Positions 23,898-36,078 of a DNA stretch of 64,000 nt are shown here, piece after piece. The stretch comes from Chlamydoabsidia padenii (taxonomy: Eukaryota; Mucoromycota; Mucoromycetes; Mucorales; Cunninghamellaceae): the NCBI GenBank assembly GCA_025330725.1, contig JAIWND010000018.1, positions 434,001 to 498,000 of the forward strand, in the 5' to 3' direction. How positions within the stretch are numbered: the stretch's first letter is position 1; every line of letters begins with the position of its first letter. Below the pieces are notes generated by a model. It saw only the letters and a list, made by a program, of their open reading frames with translations, did no database searches and was not told the origin of the DNA. Both the position numbers and the translations under genes were made by a program.

Positions 23898-24633
23898 GAA
23901 TAGTATACCTTCTTTTTTTTTTTTTTTTAATCTTACTAATAAAAGCTGTGGGTGGAAAGGGGATGATACATACTGACATGGCTACTAGGGGAGGAGGGGA
24001 GGGGGCACTCGTGTAGGATTGATGTTGGATGGTTGGTCAACATGATTTGTATATGAACTCATGGTATCTTGATTGATCGAAGAGGGTTTATGAATAAAGG
24101 GGGTTAGCGCGCTAAAAAAGAATAGGATAATGCTACAAATGGAAACACATGTTATAAAAAAGACGTTTTGGATAATGTTAGATGAATGATTTATTGAATA
24201 AAATAATAAAAAGGGATGATTGATGATGTACTAATGATGTTTGCATGAATGTAAAGGGGTGGATAAAAAAGGGAAATACATATGTAAAAAGAAGAAGGGA
24301 ATCCTTTTGTAGGATAGATAATAATAATAAAAAGGAACTATATATATAAAAGTAACTATAACGCATAATAACAAACTATAAACAATGGGAAAGTGATATC
24401 ATGATATCACAATAGTTTAAATGGGTAATGGACAAAAGGAAGAGGGGTGGGGTGGGGAGGTTAATAAGGGATGATGATATAATAAAAAGATACATATTTG
24501 TCTGAAGAGATGAAAAGGGGGGGTAACTATAGGCTATATATATATATGTAAAATAATAGTAAGTAAAAAAAAAATCATATTCAAAGATCAACCTTGTCAT
24601 AGATGGTGTAAAGAAGAACCAAGAGAGAGTGTA

Positions 24634-24638
<5 letters not shown>
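23898..24638. other. Intergenic, tail-to-tail, low complexity
   Basis: AT-rich DNA between two convergent genes, with AATAAA-like signals on both strands (for example 23938 and 24195 region). The minus-strand frames across it are rich in Phe, Ser and Tyr and read as translated low-complexity sequence. No gene seen. Confidence 0.5.

Positions 24639-24667
<29 letters not shown>
24639..24667. repeat. (GT)n dinucleotide repeat
   Basis: About 14 uninterrupted GT units next to the stop codon of the RAN1-like kinase gene, in its 3' untranslated region. Confidence 0.9.
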
Positions 24668-24668
24668 A

Positions 24669-25897
24669 TCATGCCATGAGAGGAACCATCAACGCAGTTG
24701 CTGATTTACCATTGACCAAAGTCGTCTTGTCATCCATACAAAGATCACCATCATGTGATCTATCGCGAGGTGTAGCAGGTGGAGAAGGAGGCATGTCATC
24801 CAAAGGTCGAGTATGACGTTTCTTCTTGGTGATGAGCACTTGATCTCCTGAGAGTGTGGTGGGTCGAGCAGGCTTTCGAGTGTAAGGTGGGATATCAAAG
24901 GATGACTTGGGATGGATATGTTTCGTGCTATACAAGTCTTGTAGTCGTTCCCATCGATCGACTTCGGCTGTACGAGTAAAAAATTTACACTGTTGAATCC
25001 GGTATTTGAGTTCCTTGAGTCCAATCCGCCGTAAAGGATCGATACAAAAGATACGTTTGAGGATCCGGTTGAGTTCACGAGAGATGGGTAAGATCTTGAG
25101 TAAAAAATCAGGATCAGCAAGGTAGGCACGGAAGGTGTCGTCTCGAAGAGAAGCTTGTTTCCATGGATTACGTCCAGCCGCCAAATTGATCAGAATCACA
25201 CCTAATGCCCAGATATCATTGGGTGCCGTAGCATAACCAATACGCCGTTCTTTTGCCATATCTCCTTGACATTCTAGTAAGGAAGGAAGGAAAAAAAAAA
25301 ACAAGTGTTAGTAATCTTTTTTTTTTTTTTTTTTGTCTTTAATGTTAGTTTACCTGGTGAAAAGTAAAAAGTCGATCCACAACCATAATCAGTAGAGATA
25401 GGATCCAAAGTCGCCAGTCCAAAGTCCGCCAACTTGACCGTCTGTCCACCATTAAACACCAAGACATTTTCACTTTTCAAATCACGATGATAGACCCCGT
25501 TCAGATGACAATGTTCGACTGCATCTAGTAATTGTAAAAACACCCGTCGAATGGCAGGATGGTTACCGGCAAAGAGATCCCGTTCTGTAATCGCCGTAAA
25601 CAAGTCCCCTTCAGGCGCATATTCCATCACCAAATGAGTATGGTCTGGTTCACGAATCACCCTGTCGAGTTGAATGATATGAGGATGACCAGACAAGCGA
25701 GAGTGTAGTCCGATTTCCATACGTTGAAAGCCACGTTGACGATGAGAGCTATTGTGACGAGACAGGGTTTTAATGGCATACTTCTTTTGTTGATTGCGTC
25801 CCAAATAGACTTGGCCATACGCACCACTTCCTAACAATTTTACGATTTCAAGATCATTGACATGAGCACCGGGTGAGAAGATGGGTGGCTGTTGCAT
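24669..25897 (-). CDS. RAN1/SKS1/VHS1-like serine/threonine protein kinase
   Basis: Two exons, 25897-25354 and 25273-24669, encode 382 residues. Kinase landmarks: LLGSGAYGQVYLG, KYAIKTLS, YHRDLKSENVLV, LADFGLAT, SPEC in the APE position, and DIWALGVILINLAAGRNPW. The stretch GDLFTAITERDLFAGN with AVEHCHLNGVYHRDLK is characteristic of the Ran1 (Pat1), Sks1 and Vhs1 group of fungal kinases. In fission yeast Ran1 holds cells in vegetative growth; in budding yeast Sks1 and Vhs1 act in glucose and cell-cycle responses. The last 100 residues are outside the kinase fold, with KKKR and proline-rich stretches, and are probably regulatory. The splice junction falls just before the activation-segment glutamate. 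Confidence 0.88.
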
Positions 25898-28062
25898 CTT
25901 ATTGGTATAAGTAAATTAAGAAAGAGAGAGAGAGAGAGAGAGAGAACAGTAGGGGTAAAGAAGAGTGGGTATAAAAAGTGATAAAAAAGTGAAAGAAAGA
26001 TATATAAAAATAAAAAAAAGGCTTCCCCCATAAAGGACCCTATTTAAAGGAAATATTAAACCTCCGCCAGAAAAGGGAGAAGAGAACAGAAATCAGGGGT
26101 GAAGAGGAAGGAGCAAGCGGATTTAGCTTTTTTTTTTTTTTTTTTTCACCCATACATGTGGCCCCCACTTTACTATCATTTATAATCATTACCACCTTTT
26201 TCTTTGCAATAAGAATGAGCGTTTTCAGTCATCAAGAAGAACACATCTCGTTGGGATCTGATCGAACTCCTTAACATCGGCTAATGCATTCCTATTTTCA
26301 TTTCTATAATCAGCAGTGTCCCCCCCCATTGTACATAATATGTTTCATATCCTTTTTGACAAGGTTTAATAATCAACCGAGTTTCTCCTATTCTGACAAG
26401 TTTTGTTCATGTGTGGGTCCATACGGTAGAGCGGGACTTGAAACCTGTTTTTGCATGATTTTTGTAAACCCATATAAAGTGGCTTCATTAGTCCATGTGC
26501 ACTCGAAAGAAGAAGGCTTTTTACGCCCAAGCCAATTGTTTCCCTATTTTCCTTTCTTCGTTGTCATGTCCATATATGTATGTTGATCCATCAGTTTTAA
26601 GGGAAAAAGAGCCATACATAAGAGAAAGAACATATAAAGGGATCCACGTTGACAGTTGCTTGTTTTGGGAAAATAGTCTTTTGTTCTTGAAAAACTGAAA
26701 AGGTTTATTGAATCCTATTCTATTTAAGCTTTCCCTCTTTTTTTTTTTTTTTTTCTTTTCTTATTATTGTTCCTCGTGTGCTTACCCAACTGAAAGATTT
26801 ACTCCTGAAAAATGATGATTACCCTCGGTCGGATGTTTTACTTTTAGTCATTCGTCTTTTCCTCCCTTTGCGCATCATCCATCCTCCTTTCACGCACACT
26901 CTCTCCTCTTCCCCACCAATAGTTTAAACCTAAGAATAGAGAATCAGGTTTTTGTGAGGATCGATAAAGGTTGATCCATATCGGGCACTGACCCGCCCAG
27001 ACCATCGGGATTTGAATTGCATGAATAGTTGTGGGTCTTTCTCTCCTATTGAATAAAGTGATCTCCCTGCATCAATCCTTTTCGTTATTATCATGGACAA
27101 CAACAACAACAAAAAAAAAAGTTAAACTAATAAAGTAATGACATATTTGAATGAAATCAAGAAAACAATCGGGCGGAGAAAAGATCGTACGATAATTAGA
27201 GTCAAACCCTGATGATCCTGTCATTATCAACAATAACAAAAAACCAAACAAGCTTGATGTTAACACGATCCTGTTTGGGCTTGGCCACTTTTTATTCTAT
27301 TTTATTTCCACGAATAGTAGTTGTCTTTCTATTGGTGCTTTTTTATTTTGATGCAGCTTTATTTGAAGCCAGAGAGAGAGGTATGTGTGCATATTAAAGC
27401 ATTCTAAGCTTTCTTTTCCAAAAGGGGTCAACTTGTTTTCCCTTTTAATCAAGTCCTAGATGGAACCTGTCCGTGGTCTCTTTTGAACCTCCCTAGAGCG
27501 GTCATTCAATTAATCTGTTTGCATGAATTTTGATCAGCATGATTTCATACACCGCCGGGGTTATGCAAGTTTGTTTTCCGCCTTCAAGGAGTTGACCTTC
27601 CCTCCTTCCCCATAAACATTTATCATGATAACTATAGAGTAAAGTTTACATAAGCCTGTCTCTAGCTTGATTTAGCTAAGGGTTCAAGGAAAGTATGAAA
27701 AACAGTTGGTTTATGCTCGGATCTAATTTTGACACATTGGAAAAGTGACAGTTGCATCCATCCGTTCGACACATGTATATGCAGTATTCGACGTATAAGA
27801 CAAAAAAAAAAAAAAAAAAAAAAAGGATGGAGTGATATGATATCATCTTCTTCTTTTTTGATATTCATATATGAGAAGAAAGGAGTATAATACATATCAT
27901 CATCATCACCAATAAAAGACTTTATGTTATCATCGTCATCACATACTGACGAATGGTTCCTTTTGTGGGTTAAATAGAATAGACAGTTTTATTTCATTAT
28001 ACATATTAAAGGATAAATATAATAGATGGGTTAGGTGTATGCATACAAATGTTCTTGGTTGA
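25898..28062. other. 2.2 kb gene-free region
   Basis: Upstream of the kinase there is a GA repeat (about 25924-25944), then A/T runs (26131-26146, 26738-26754, 27802-27823) and scattered short frames without family likeness or splice continuity. One strong element copy, CGGGATTTGAAT at 27006-27017, is followed at once by TGCATGAAT (27018-27026). A second GCATGAAT lies near 27523 with CCGGGGTTAT shortly after it. An AATAAAA signal near 27910 would suit a minus-strand end. No tRNA, mobile element or gene is supported. Confidence 0.5.
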
Positions 28063-30268
28063 TCATTCCCTATAATTTCCTTGTTCTGCATCCATTTGAA
28101 GTTTTTGATGATCAATCACATAGTCATCGTTGTATACCAAGATCTTGCCGGAGAATACCTAAAAGAGAAAAAGTTAGCATGAGACACTATATATCAAGTT
28201 ATCCTTTTACCTCGTCAATTTGTTCAAGGGATCTGCCACGGGTTTCCGGCACCAAAAAGTAAGTGAATGCACCCATCAATACAGCTGTGCATCCAAAAAA
28301 GAAGTAAGTACCGTAGGTGATGTTAGCCAACATGATTGGAGTGACTTTGGCAATGATAGCATTCATGGCCCAATTAAAAGCTACAAGAAAGAGAGAGGAT
28401 GAGTAAGGATGGATTTTATTGGGAGGGGAATCCTTACCTGTGGTGATAGATAGACAGAAGGATCGAATATGAGTAGGGAAGATTTCACTGCCTAAAGAGA
28501 GAAATCCAATGATTAGTTTATTTGATAATAATGGTTTATTCCCTTCCCCATACTTACAGACAATCCAAGGCACAGGACCCCAGGAGAATTCATATCTAAA
28601 GATATATAAAAGATGAGTCGTTGTGTAAGAATTCACCCCCCCCCCTCACCCTATTTTTTTTTTTATATCCTTTACCCAATGGCGAAAAAGTAGATCATGA
28701 TGATAGCCACATAACCTTTTGCCCCAACAGATGATGTTTTCAAATTGCCACCATTATCATGTTGAATACCTAGAATCATACCCGCCAAAATAAAGAAGGC
28801 ACAAAACATAAATAACGAGCCCAGCATCAAAGTTCGTCGACGTCCTAGTTTAGTATCCACCATAAAGAAGGAGACAGCCACAAATACTACTTTCACAACA
28901 CCTATTTGGACAAGTTAGTCATGGAGTAGCGATATCCTTTTTCTTTACCGTAAACACCAGTGGCAAGAATATCAATGTTATTAGCTGTCATGCCTGTTGA
29001 TTGGAAGATTTCAGGAGCATAATAATTCTATAACATTAAAAGAAAAAAAAAAAAGTCAGTGCATTTTTATTATATGTGAAGAGAGTTCCTACTTACAATA
29101 GCATTGGTCCCAGTCCATTGTTGGAAGACTTGAAGCATGATACCAATAAACAGGCGGTGCAAGTTATTCTTGGTAAAGAGGTCAGGTAAAGATTTGAATC
29201 CCTTGAATTTGCGTTCTTCTTCAGCCACCTCTAGGATTTCTTGTAATTCCCTAGTGAATTCCGCGTCTTGTTCAGGTACATTACGTAGTCTGAGAAGATT
29301 CTTCTTGACTTGTTCGGATTCCCCCCTAATTAAAAAAAAGATACAGTGAGTTCAAGTGCACGTGTTGTTTTGTGGAGACTTACTTGAGAGCGAGCCAGCG
29401 CAAGGATTCAGGAAGGAAAAACATACCAATCAAGAGTAAACCAGCAGGGATGTTTTGAATACCCAAAGGGACACGCCATTGTTTATCACCATAAGGAAGT
29501 CCACGAATACATCCATAATCCACAAAGTAAGAGATCATGATACCCCATACAATAAAAAACTGCCATATGGTTCCCAATCGTCCACGGAGTCGTTTTGGTG
29601 CAATTTCGGCAATATACTACATTTTAACAAAGAAGACAAGTTGATAAAATGTCGGGTTTTAAAAAATCATTGCCTCTTTTTTTTTTTTTAATACCATCGG
29701 CACCAATGCGGAAGTGCCACCAATACCCACTAGAATGGATATAAAAAAAGATTAGATAAATTGAATGCATACCTCGATCCTTTACTTACATCCAGCAATG
29801 AAACGACCAGCCATCATTGTATCAAGATTGGTAGCCAATGCTTGTAAAAGACCACCCAAAAGAAAGACGACAGCGAATATCATGATGGCTTTTTTTCTTC
29901 CCACCGGTTCTAAAGTAACACAGAAACGGTGACTTGAGAAAACCATCCTGACCCAGAAAAAAAAAAAAAAAAAAAAAAAAAAGTAGATACTTACCAGCAA
30001 CGAGATTCGTGAGCAAGGCACCTACACAACAACCGGCTTGTAATAAGGATACCACATTACCTTTCATGGCCGCTACCGTAGCCACATCACCTTGGATATG
30101 AAAGTAGTCTGTAAATGATGGCATGGCGAGAATGCCACTAATCACACCGATATCATAACCTTAACATGATAGTTCAGATAATGCATGAAAACGGGGTTTC
30201 CTTTTATACTTACCAAAGAGTAAACCACCCAAACAGGAGACAGCTGAAGCCACTATTGATAAATCCAT
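28063..30268 (-). CDS. Major facilitator sugar transporter
   Basis: Twelve exons, 30268-30214, 30159-29995, 29909-29790, 29729-29695, 29616-29384, 29325-29097, 29027-28949, 28901-28676, 28595-28558, 28491-28438, 28380-28211 and 28158-28063, join in frame to 499 residues. Sugar-porter signatures: [12 protein letters not shown] in helix 1, EPVGRKKA in loop 2-3, [18 protein letters not shown] in helix 4, [32 protein letters not shown] in helix 7 (the QQxTGxN sugar contact), DTKLGRRR, and [15 protein letters not shown] after helix 12. Family knowledge: members carry hexoses, pentoses or quinate by facilitated diffusion or proton symport; the substrate is not clear here. Intron 1 contains a copy of the recurrent element (CGGGGTTT, 30192-30199) next to ATGCATGAA. 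Confidence 0.92.
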
Positions 30269-30966
30269 CGTTTGGTTGAAAAGAGAAGAAGGAAAATAAA
30301 GAAAAAAGGTGATTTTAAGGAGGAATATAAATAGAAAATTGAAAAAGGGAAATAAATTCTGCTTAAAAAAAGCTTATTCCCCACTTTTAGTGGTCAATTA
30401 TTGTCATATGATCTTGGGTCATTGTCTTCATACTTTTTTGTGTGGGGAAATTATCCTATTCACCGACTAGAAAAAAAAAAAAAAAAAAAAAAAAAGGTTA
30501 AATCTGTGTACCTGAGAGTTTCCCTACTCGCCCTGTGCGGGGATTTAAAACCAGGCATTTTTTTTTCTCCTATTTCTCCTTTTTCCTCATACTGTGCTCC
30601 ATTCTTGTTTTTCTATTTGGGTTGTCATAGGTACATGCTCTGTCAACCCAATGCTTTGAACAAAGAAAAGTGATTCGACACCCTATCACGCGATAATTAG
30701 CTTGATCCCATTGAAAGTTAGAATTTTAAATTTCAAATCCCGCAAAGCCGCTTTTATGCAAAATCATGCACCACTATGATACATGATACTTTATTTCATC
30801 TACAATTCCGGAACAACATAAACAAAGAAACTAAGACTTGATAAAATTATCAACATTAAACAACAAAAACACTTTTTTTATTATTAAAAACAAGAGTACC
30901 ATATTACATACTACTATAATATATATGTCTAATCCTAAGGGGAGTAGGTGAATGCGTGTTACATAA
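30269..30966. other. Intergenic: transporter promoter and UGT 3' end
   Basis: Contains an A run (30472-30495), CGGGGATTTAAAA near 30538 and TTTCAAATCCCGC at 30731-30743, both forms of the recurrent element, the latter followed by ATGCAAAATCATGCA. The last 54 bases (from 30913) are the 3' flank of the glycosyltransferase gene and are also found near 35566. No gene seen. Confidence 0.5.
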
Positions 30967-32908
30967 TCAGAGGATTTTCGTTTTCCGTGTCACACAATAA
31001 GAATGATAAATACCCACCGCCAGTTTATAGACACCCAAACCAAAGACAGTCAGAGTCGATCCCACCATGAGTAAAACAATAGCGTAGAGATCCAAGTTAT
31101 TGCGCTTGATCCAAGGTATATCATGACCCACGTCTTCACGATGAGATAACAAGTGAGCATCATCACCACCATGATTAGCAAAAGCGACTTCTTCCACCAA
31201 ATCCGCTGCTCGAATGGGTGCAGTCTTGCTATGGATTTGAATCAAAGCTTGGTAGCGTCGGATATGATGCTGATATGTTCCTTCCTTGTCTAAAATCACC
31301 TTTTCCACACGTTCATTGATGACAGCACGATCCGTCTTGTGATCAAAGTATTCAGATAAACCATCACGAGATAATAACTTGGCGGTACCTAATTGAAAAA
31401 AAAAGTAGAGGTTAGAACTATACATACAACCACCCCCCACACACACACTTACCAGGCTGATCACCAAAGAAGGGATAAAAGATCATCCGTTTACCCGCAT
31501 AAAGAGATTCAAACAAGGAATTAGCACCACCATGCGATACAAACACAGACACCGAGGGATGCATCAGCACGGCCATTTGAGGAGACCACCGAGTCACCAA
31601 TAAATCCTTCATCAAGCCTTCTTTTACAGCGTCGTTATCGTCAAAGCAGCTTGTCAAATTGTAGTCATGCTGACGAGTGGTAAGAAGAGTAGGGAAATGA
31701 TCTGGCTGGGCGTTTTTACTTGACCAGATGATACCATCAATATGACCCTGTTCGTATTGCTGCACCAAGGGAGTCAAGACCTGTTTTACATCAAACGCAT
31801 CAGGTGCCGCATGTTGTCCAAATGCCACATAAACCACATGATGATGATTTGCCAAGAAGGATTCAAATGGTTTGTCCAGACTCGGGTAGTGAGGCGACAG
31901 TAAGGGACCGACCAATTCGATCAAAGGGCCGATCGGACGAGCTACCTCGATGCCAAATAAGGAATTGATGAGTTTCAAGGCATGGGTGGTTCGGTGTTTG
32001 GTCGTTTCAAGATGACTATCTGGTAAACCTGCCTGGGCTTTTGTGAAGGCGAGGTTTTTGAGAGCAGGGCCGGCACGGTAGAGGATATAGAAAGGAATGA
32101 TGAATTTGTTGTAGAATCGTCGGTATATAGTCTGGTCGCGTGTGGTATAGTCGTCCAATGTAAAAAGATTATTGTTGATATAACTAGTGCCAGCATCTAA
32201 ATCACCATTTATTTTTGAAAAAAGTGTTGGTTCGTTTATGATAATGATCTTCTTCGTGGAGAGGGTTCTTACCTTGGAAGACAGCGATGGTTGCAGTGAC
32301 AATCATAGGGACCTTTTTCGTATGAACAGCATCAATGCAGGCACCTGATCGATGATCACAGATAAATGCATCCACCTTTTTGTCTTCAATAAACTTGATT
32401 GTATTTTCATATTCTAAAACAAAGAAGGAGTGTTAGTATAAGTAGGTCCCGCGTGTGACTTACCGGGAGTCCAAATGGATGTCATCATTTGTAGTCTTAT
32501 AGGGAGCATCGCCATAAAGTCAGGATGACTACCGAATTCCGTAATGAATTTCGGATCCAAAGTGTTTGGGATAGTAATATTGACAGTGTTGATTCGTGGA
32601 TAGTCGGCGCCGTACTTGAGGTTTGATTCCTAGTTGGTGGGAGGGTCAATTCAGGGTTACTTTATCCTCATCCATCTGCTTACCACTGTAAGGAAGGTGA
32701 CATTGTGTCCACGAGAAACAAGTTCGTCCAGGAATCGTAGTACCCAAGTGATGTGAGAGGAGCCAGGTACATAACAAGCAAAGGCAATATGTTTACTAGA
32801 TTGATAGGTGGGATCGAGTCGAATGAAAGACGTTGGTTCATGAGCCGAGACAAGAATGATACAAAGAAGGCTAGTAAATGCAAGCCATAAAGGTTTCATA
32901 ATAGTCAT
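30967..32908 (-). CDS. UDP-glycosyltransferase, GT1 family, secretory-pathway type
   Basis: Five exons, 32908-32684, 32629-32464, 32413-32273, 32196-31453 and 31388-30967, give 565 residues. The protein begins with a signal peptide (LWLAFTSLLCIILVSA, ending near AHE) and has one membrane helix close to the C terminus (LYAIVLLMVGSTLTVFGLGVY) followed by a short basic tail. This is the topology of animal ER UGTs and some fungal sterol or lipid glucosyltransferases. The UGT signature is clear: RWSPQMAVLMHPSVSVFVSHGG, then NSLFESLYAGKRMIFYPFFGDQ. Family knowledge: a UDP-sugar is transferred to a small lipophilic acceptor in the lumen. The acceptor is unknown. The last 150 coding bases and the 3' flank have a second copy at 35566-35760. 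Confidence 0.9.
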
Positions 32909-33325
32909 GAGGGACCTGCGCTTAAAAAAAGAAAAGAAGGAGTGGGAGAATTTTCTAACCAGGTTATTTTAAAAGGGTAAAATAAGCATTCAAACACCGC
33001 CATACTGCGCCAGGCCCTTATGCTGATTCGGGTACGCATTAATTGCAAAGGAACTTGATGAATGGACTTTTTTTATTTTATTTTATTTTATTTTAGACAA
33101 ACCATCCTATCAAAACATAGAGATATGCAAATGACTCACGTAGACAAGTATCTCATGGATTGGTTTCTTCCAATGAATTGTCTTCCAATAAAATCACCAA
33201 TAGTGACTCATTAGGTCCTCTTCCTATCAAAGCATAAACAGGCAGTCAAATGGTGAACGGATGTGGACATTTCATTTGCCCCCCTTCCTGTTTATTATTA
33301 TTATTATTGTTCACTTTCTTATACA
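32909..33325. other. UGT promoter and adjacent spacer
   Basis: Holds ATTCAAACACCGCC (about 32987-33000), a weak form of the recurrent element, and a (TTTTA)n repeat at 33068-33095. No gene seen. Confidence 0.45.
33068..33095. repeat. (TTTTA)n repeat
   Basis: Five or so TTTTA units upstream of the glycosyltransferase gene. Confidence 0.85.
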
Positions 33326-34900
33326 ATGGCTTCTCTCTCTTTGGTAAGAAAAGAACAAAAAAAAAAGAAAAAAAAAAGAACTGATTGATGTGGATGTGGA
33401 TGAATACTAATCTGATTTGTCTTTTATAGTCGATAATTGTGGTGATCGTAGGTATGGTGCTGATGGGTTGTCCGGTCTGTGCTGCGACCTACTGACGCCT
33501 GCTGAATGTCTACCCGTACCATGACTGTGGTGAAGGAGCGGATCCTCATCATCGTCTACTTCCTTCCCGTTTTTGGCCTCTTCTTCTCTGCAATCTGAAC
33601 CTTCCTGATGAACTCTTGTCTTGATGGCTCTGGCTGGATGTGATCAAACTCATACTTACTTGAGTGATCCTACCATTCAACCTGAGTGTGTTGCATTCAT
33701 TTTTGGTTGATTTGTGGCTTCCTATCAGATTAAGGTAACTTGGTAACACTGTTTTTTTTTAATAGTGATTGTTGAGGATATTAGGTGAAGCAACTTGTGA
33801 ATCCATTCCTTCCTTTGACGACAACCTCTTCCTGGTGCTCGGCGGCAATTCAATTCGGTGGTCTCGTTCATGCAATACTTTGGTAAATGGATCATGATTT
33901 AAACCCAGATAACAGAAACTCACTCTTTTTCATTTCTTTTTTCCTCCGCCCTCCCTCCTCTTTACACTTGGAAAAAAGGAAAAAAAAAAAGGGGGGGAGA
34001 CAAATAGCTGATGTCAATGGAATGGAATGGATTCACTTGTTGCTTTACTGAATGAAAACTTTTATACCACCGATATCAAGCTCTTCCTACTGGTGGGGAA
34101 ATACAAATCGATTGGTCTGAATGGTAGGTGAACGAAGGTAAGTAAGGTGGAGGGAAGTCTTGTACAGGGCTGGATAAATGATAGTGAAAGGAAGGGGATG
34201 ATTGTGGGGGGGGTGGACATCCTGGTCCTTCAGGTGCTCAGTATGGTCAAAGCCGTGGTGTACCCTTTGGTGATGGTAATGGTGATGGTGATGATATCCT
34301 TTTGTTTTTGTTTTTGTTTTTGTTTTGTTTTTTTATATGTATCTTTAATAAATAAATTCTTTTAATAACATTCTCTATTGTCTTTTCCCCTGATTATGAT
34401 GATGATGTGCCAACTTGTTTGCTATGAAAAGGGAAGGCGGTGCTATGAATATACAAACCCCGCCATTTGCCTTTGCATGAAACTTGAGCCTGATTTTATC
34501 CTTGTCTCTCATTGGTCAATCTTTTTGAAACTTGAAAAAGGGGAACCGTGTCTTTTTTTTTTCTCTTCCCTCTTTACTTTACATTATCCCTTCCGACTGA
34601 CTTGTATTTTTGATAATCACAGAAAAGTGCCTTTTGCTTACAATTGGTGGTATGAATGACTTTTACCTCTTGGTGCCTTCTCTCAACTTGATCTGGTAAT
34701 GTTCTATGGCCAAGTAAGTAACCTATGGTTTATAACTAAAACTCAATCTTCTTTGTGTTCACCTTTTTTTTTTTTTTTTTAGTGACGATGAAGGCACTGT
34801 CTTGATTGTATTGGTGACAACACATATTATGAAGATGGATCCACATTTACTCTTGGTTGGTGTATGTGTGTGGGAGGAGGGAAACGAGTGTGGAGGTGAT
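33326..34900 (+). pseudogene. Decayed gene with a signal-peptide-like first exon
   Basis: An ATG at 33326 begins 18 coding bases that end at a GTAAGA donor. The TATAG acceptor at 33429 continues the frame into MASLSLSIIVVIVGMVLMGC, then PVCAATY and a stop. This is a complete signal peptide followed at once by a stop codon. Downstream, short stretches of plausible coding sequence switch frame repeatedly between stops (for example near 33795-33850, a stretch reading VNPFLPLTTTSSWCS), and several donor- or acceptor-like sites remain. I read it as a secreted-protein gene broken by frameshifts. The family is not recognised; a Kre9/Knh-like wall protein is only a guess from the fragment just quoted. 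Confidence 0.35.
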
Positions 34901-35565
34901 GGGATGGGTAGGCTATTTGATGGACTCATACCTCTTCAATAACTGATAGTGTCATCCTACTTTGGTACTTTTAATTCTTGGTGGTGATTAGCGTGCGGAC
35001 TGTAGAAGAAGGAATTATTGTCTTGAAACTTGTCATCGTGATTCTCCTTTTGGCTGAAGCCCCCATTTGAATGGTGCTCCTCCTATTGATCATGGTATTC
35101 CTAATAGGTAAAACTAAAACAGCACCACTGTAATAGAAGAACATAAAAATAGAAATACCAATCATCTCTTTACTTTACGATTACTACATAGTGGACTATA
35201 TAATGAATAAGCAACGCTCTTTTGACCCATCTATGTTTGAACCATTCTCAAGTATAAGGTAACGTAATGAAGAAGGAGGAGGGAGGGGGGCATTAAAAAA
35301 AATGTACGTGATGGAATACTTACCATAGGTAGTTGCTTGTTTAACTTTATAGTATATAAACAATCTGTATTGCAGCCTAACTAATGTCAAAGGGGTATCT
35401 GCTCATATTACGATGGTAATGTGGGGACTATTATTAGATTACTGTTGTTTTATTGTAGATATAGTGTTATAATATATTCAATTTTATGATCAATAAAGTC
35501 TTGTTTAATCTTATGATTACTGGTTATTATAAATACGTTTATCAATGAAGGTGTTTTAATCATTG
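34901..35565. other. Spacer between two gene relics
   Basis: AT-rich sequence with no open frame of interest on either strand. It separates the decayed gene from the duplicated glycosyltransferase tail. Confidence 0.4.
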
Positions 35566-35760
35566 ACTATAATATATATGTCTAATCCCAAGGGGAGTGG
35601 GTCATAATCAGAGGGTTTTCGTTTTCCGTGTCACACAATAAGAACGATAAATACCTACCGTCAGTTTATAGACACCCAAACCAAAGACAGTCAGAGTCGA
35701 TCCCACCATGAGTAAAACAATAGCGTAGAGATCCAAGTTATTGCGTTTGATCCAAGGTAT
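35566..35760 (-). pseudogene. Duplicated 3' fragment of the UDP-glycosyltransferase gene
   Basis: About 195 bases match 30913-31119 almost base for base in the same orientation. The match runs from the 3' flank (ACTATAATATATATGTCTAATCC) through the stop codon into the last 150 coding bases, which encode the C-terminal membrane helix and basic tail. Differences are a 15-base deletion in the 3' flank and a handful of substitutions (for example ACCGCC to ACCGTC, GCGCTTG to GCGTTTG). The copy breaks off at CCAAGGTAT and no other part of the gene follows. It has no start and cannot encode an enzyme. Confidence 0.9.
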
Positions 35761-36078
35761 ACATACTTTTATTTGATTAATTAATAAAATTGGTACTTTA
35801 TATTATGCAGGACCCCATCGGCGCTGATCAAATAATAAAACCCCGTTTTATGCCGCTATCACATACATTTTTTCATCGGTCAAATCCTTTTATTCTATAC
35901 AAATCTACTATCTACTACATAAATTAACTATAACTACATAAACCAAGAAAGTCAAGGGTTGTCATTTGGTGGAGAGGTGAGATTGTTTGGACATGGGCAT
36001 CAATGGGTTGACTTTATGTATTCAATTCCTGTTACAAAAGAAGAGAATGATCATACCATGCATGGGTGGAGTAATCAT
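35761..36078. other. Intergenic before the lectin gene's 3' end
   Basis: Contains AAACCCCG at 35838-35845, one copy of the recurrent element. No gene seen. Confidence 0.45.

Noticed and set aside
24178..24672. Minus-strand frames rich in Phe, Tyr, Ser and a (TH)n run
   Set aside because: They are translated AT-rich UTR and the GT repeat; there is no start context or family.
26284..26698. Plus-strand frames of 67-100 residues in the 2.2 kb gap
   Set aside because: No splice continuity, no conserved motif and no promoter or poly-A arrangement that fits.
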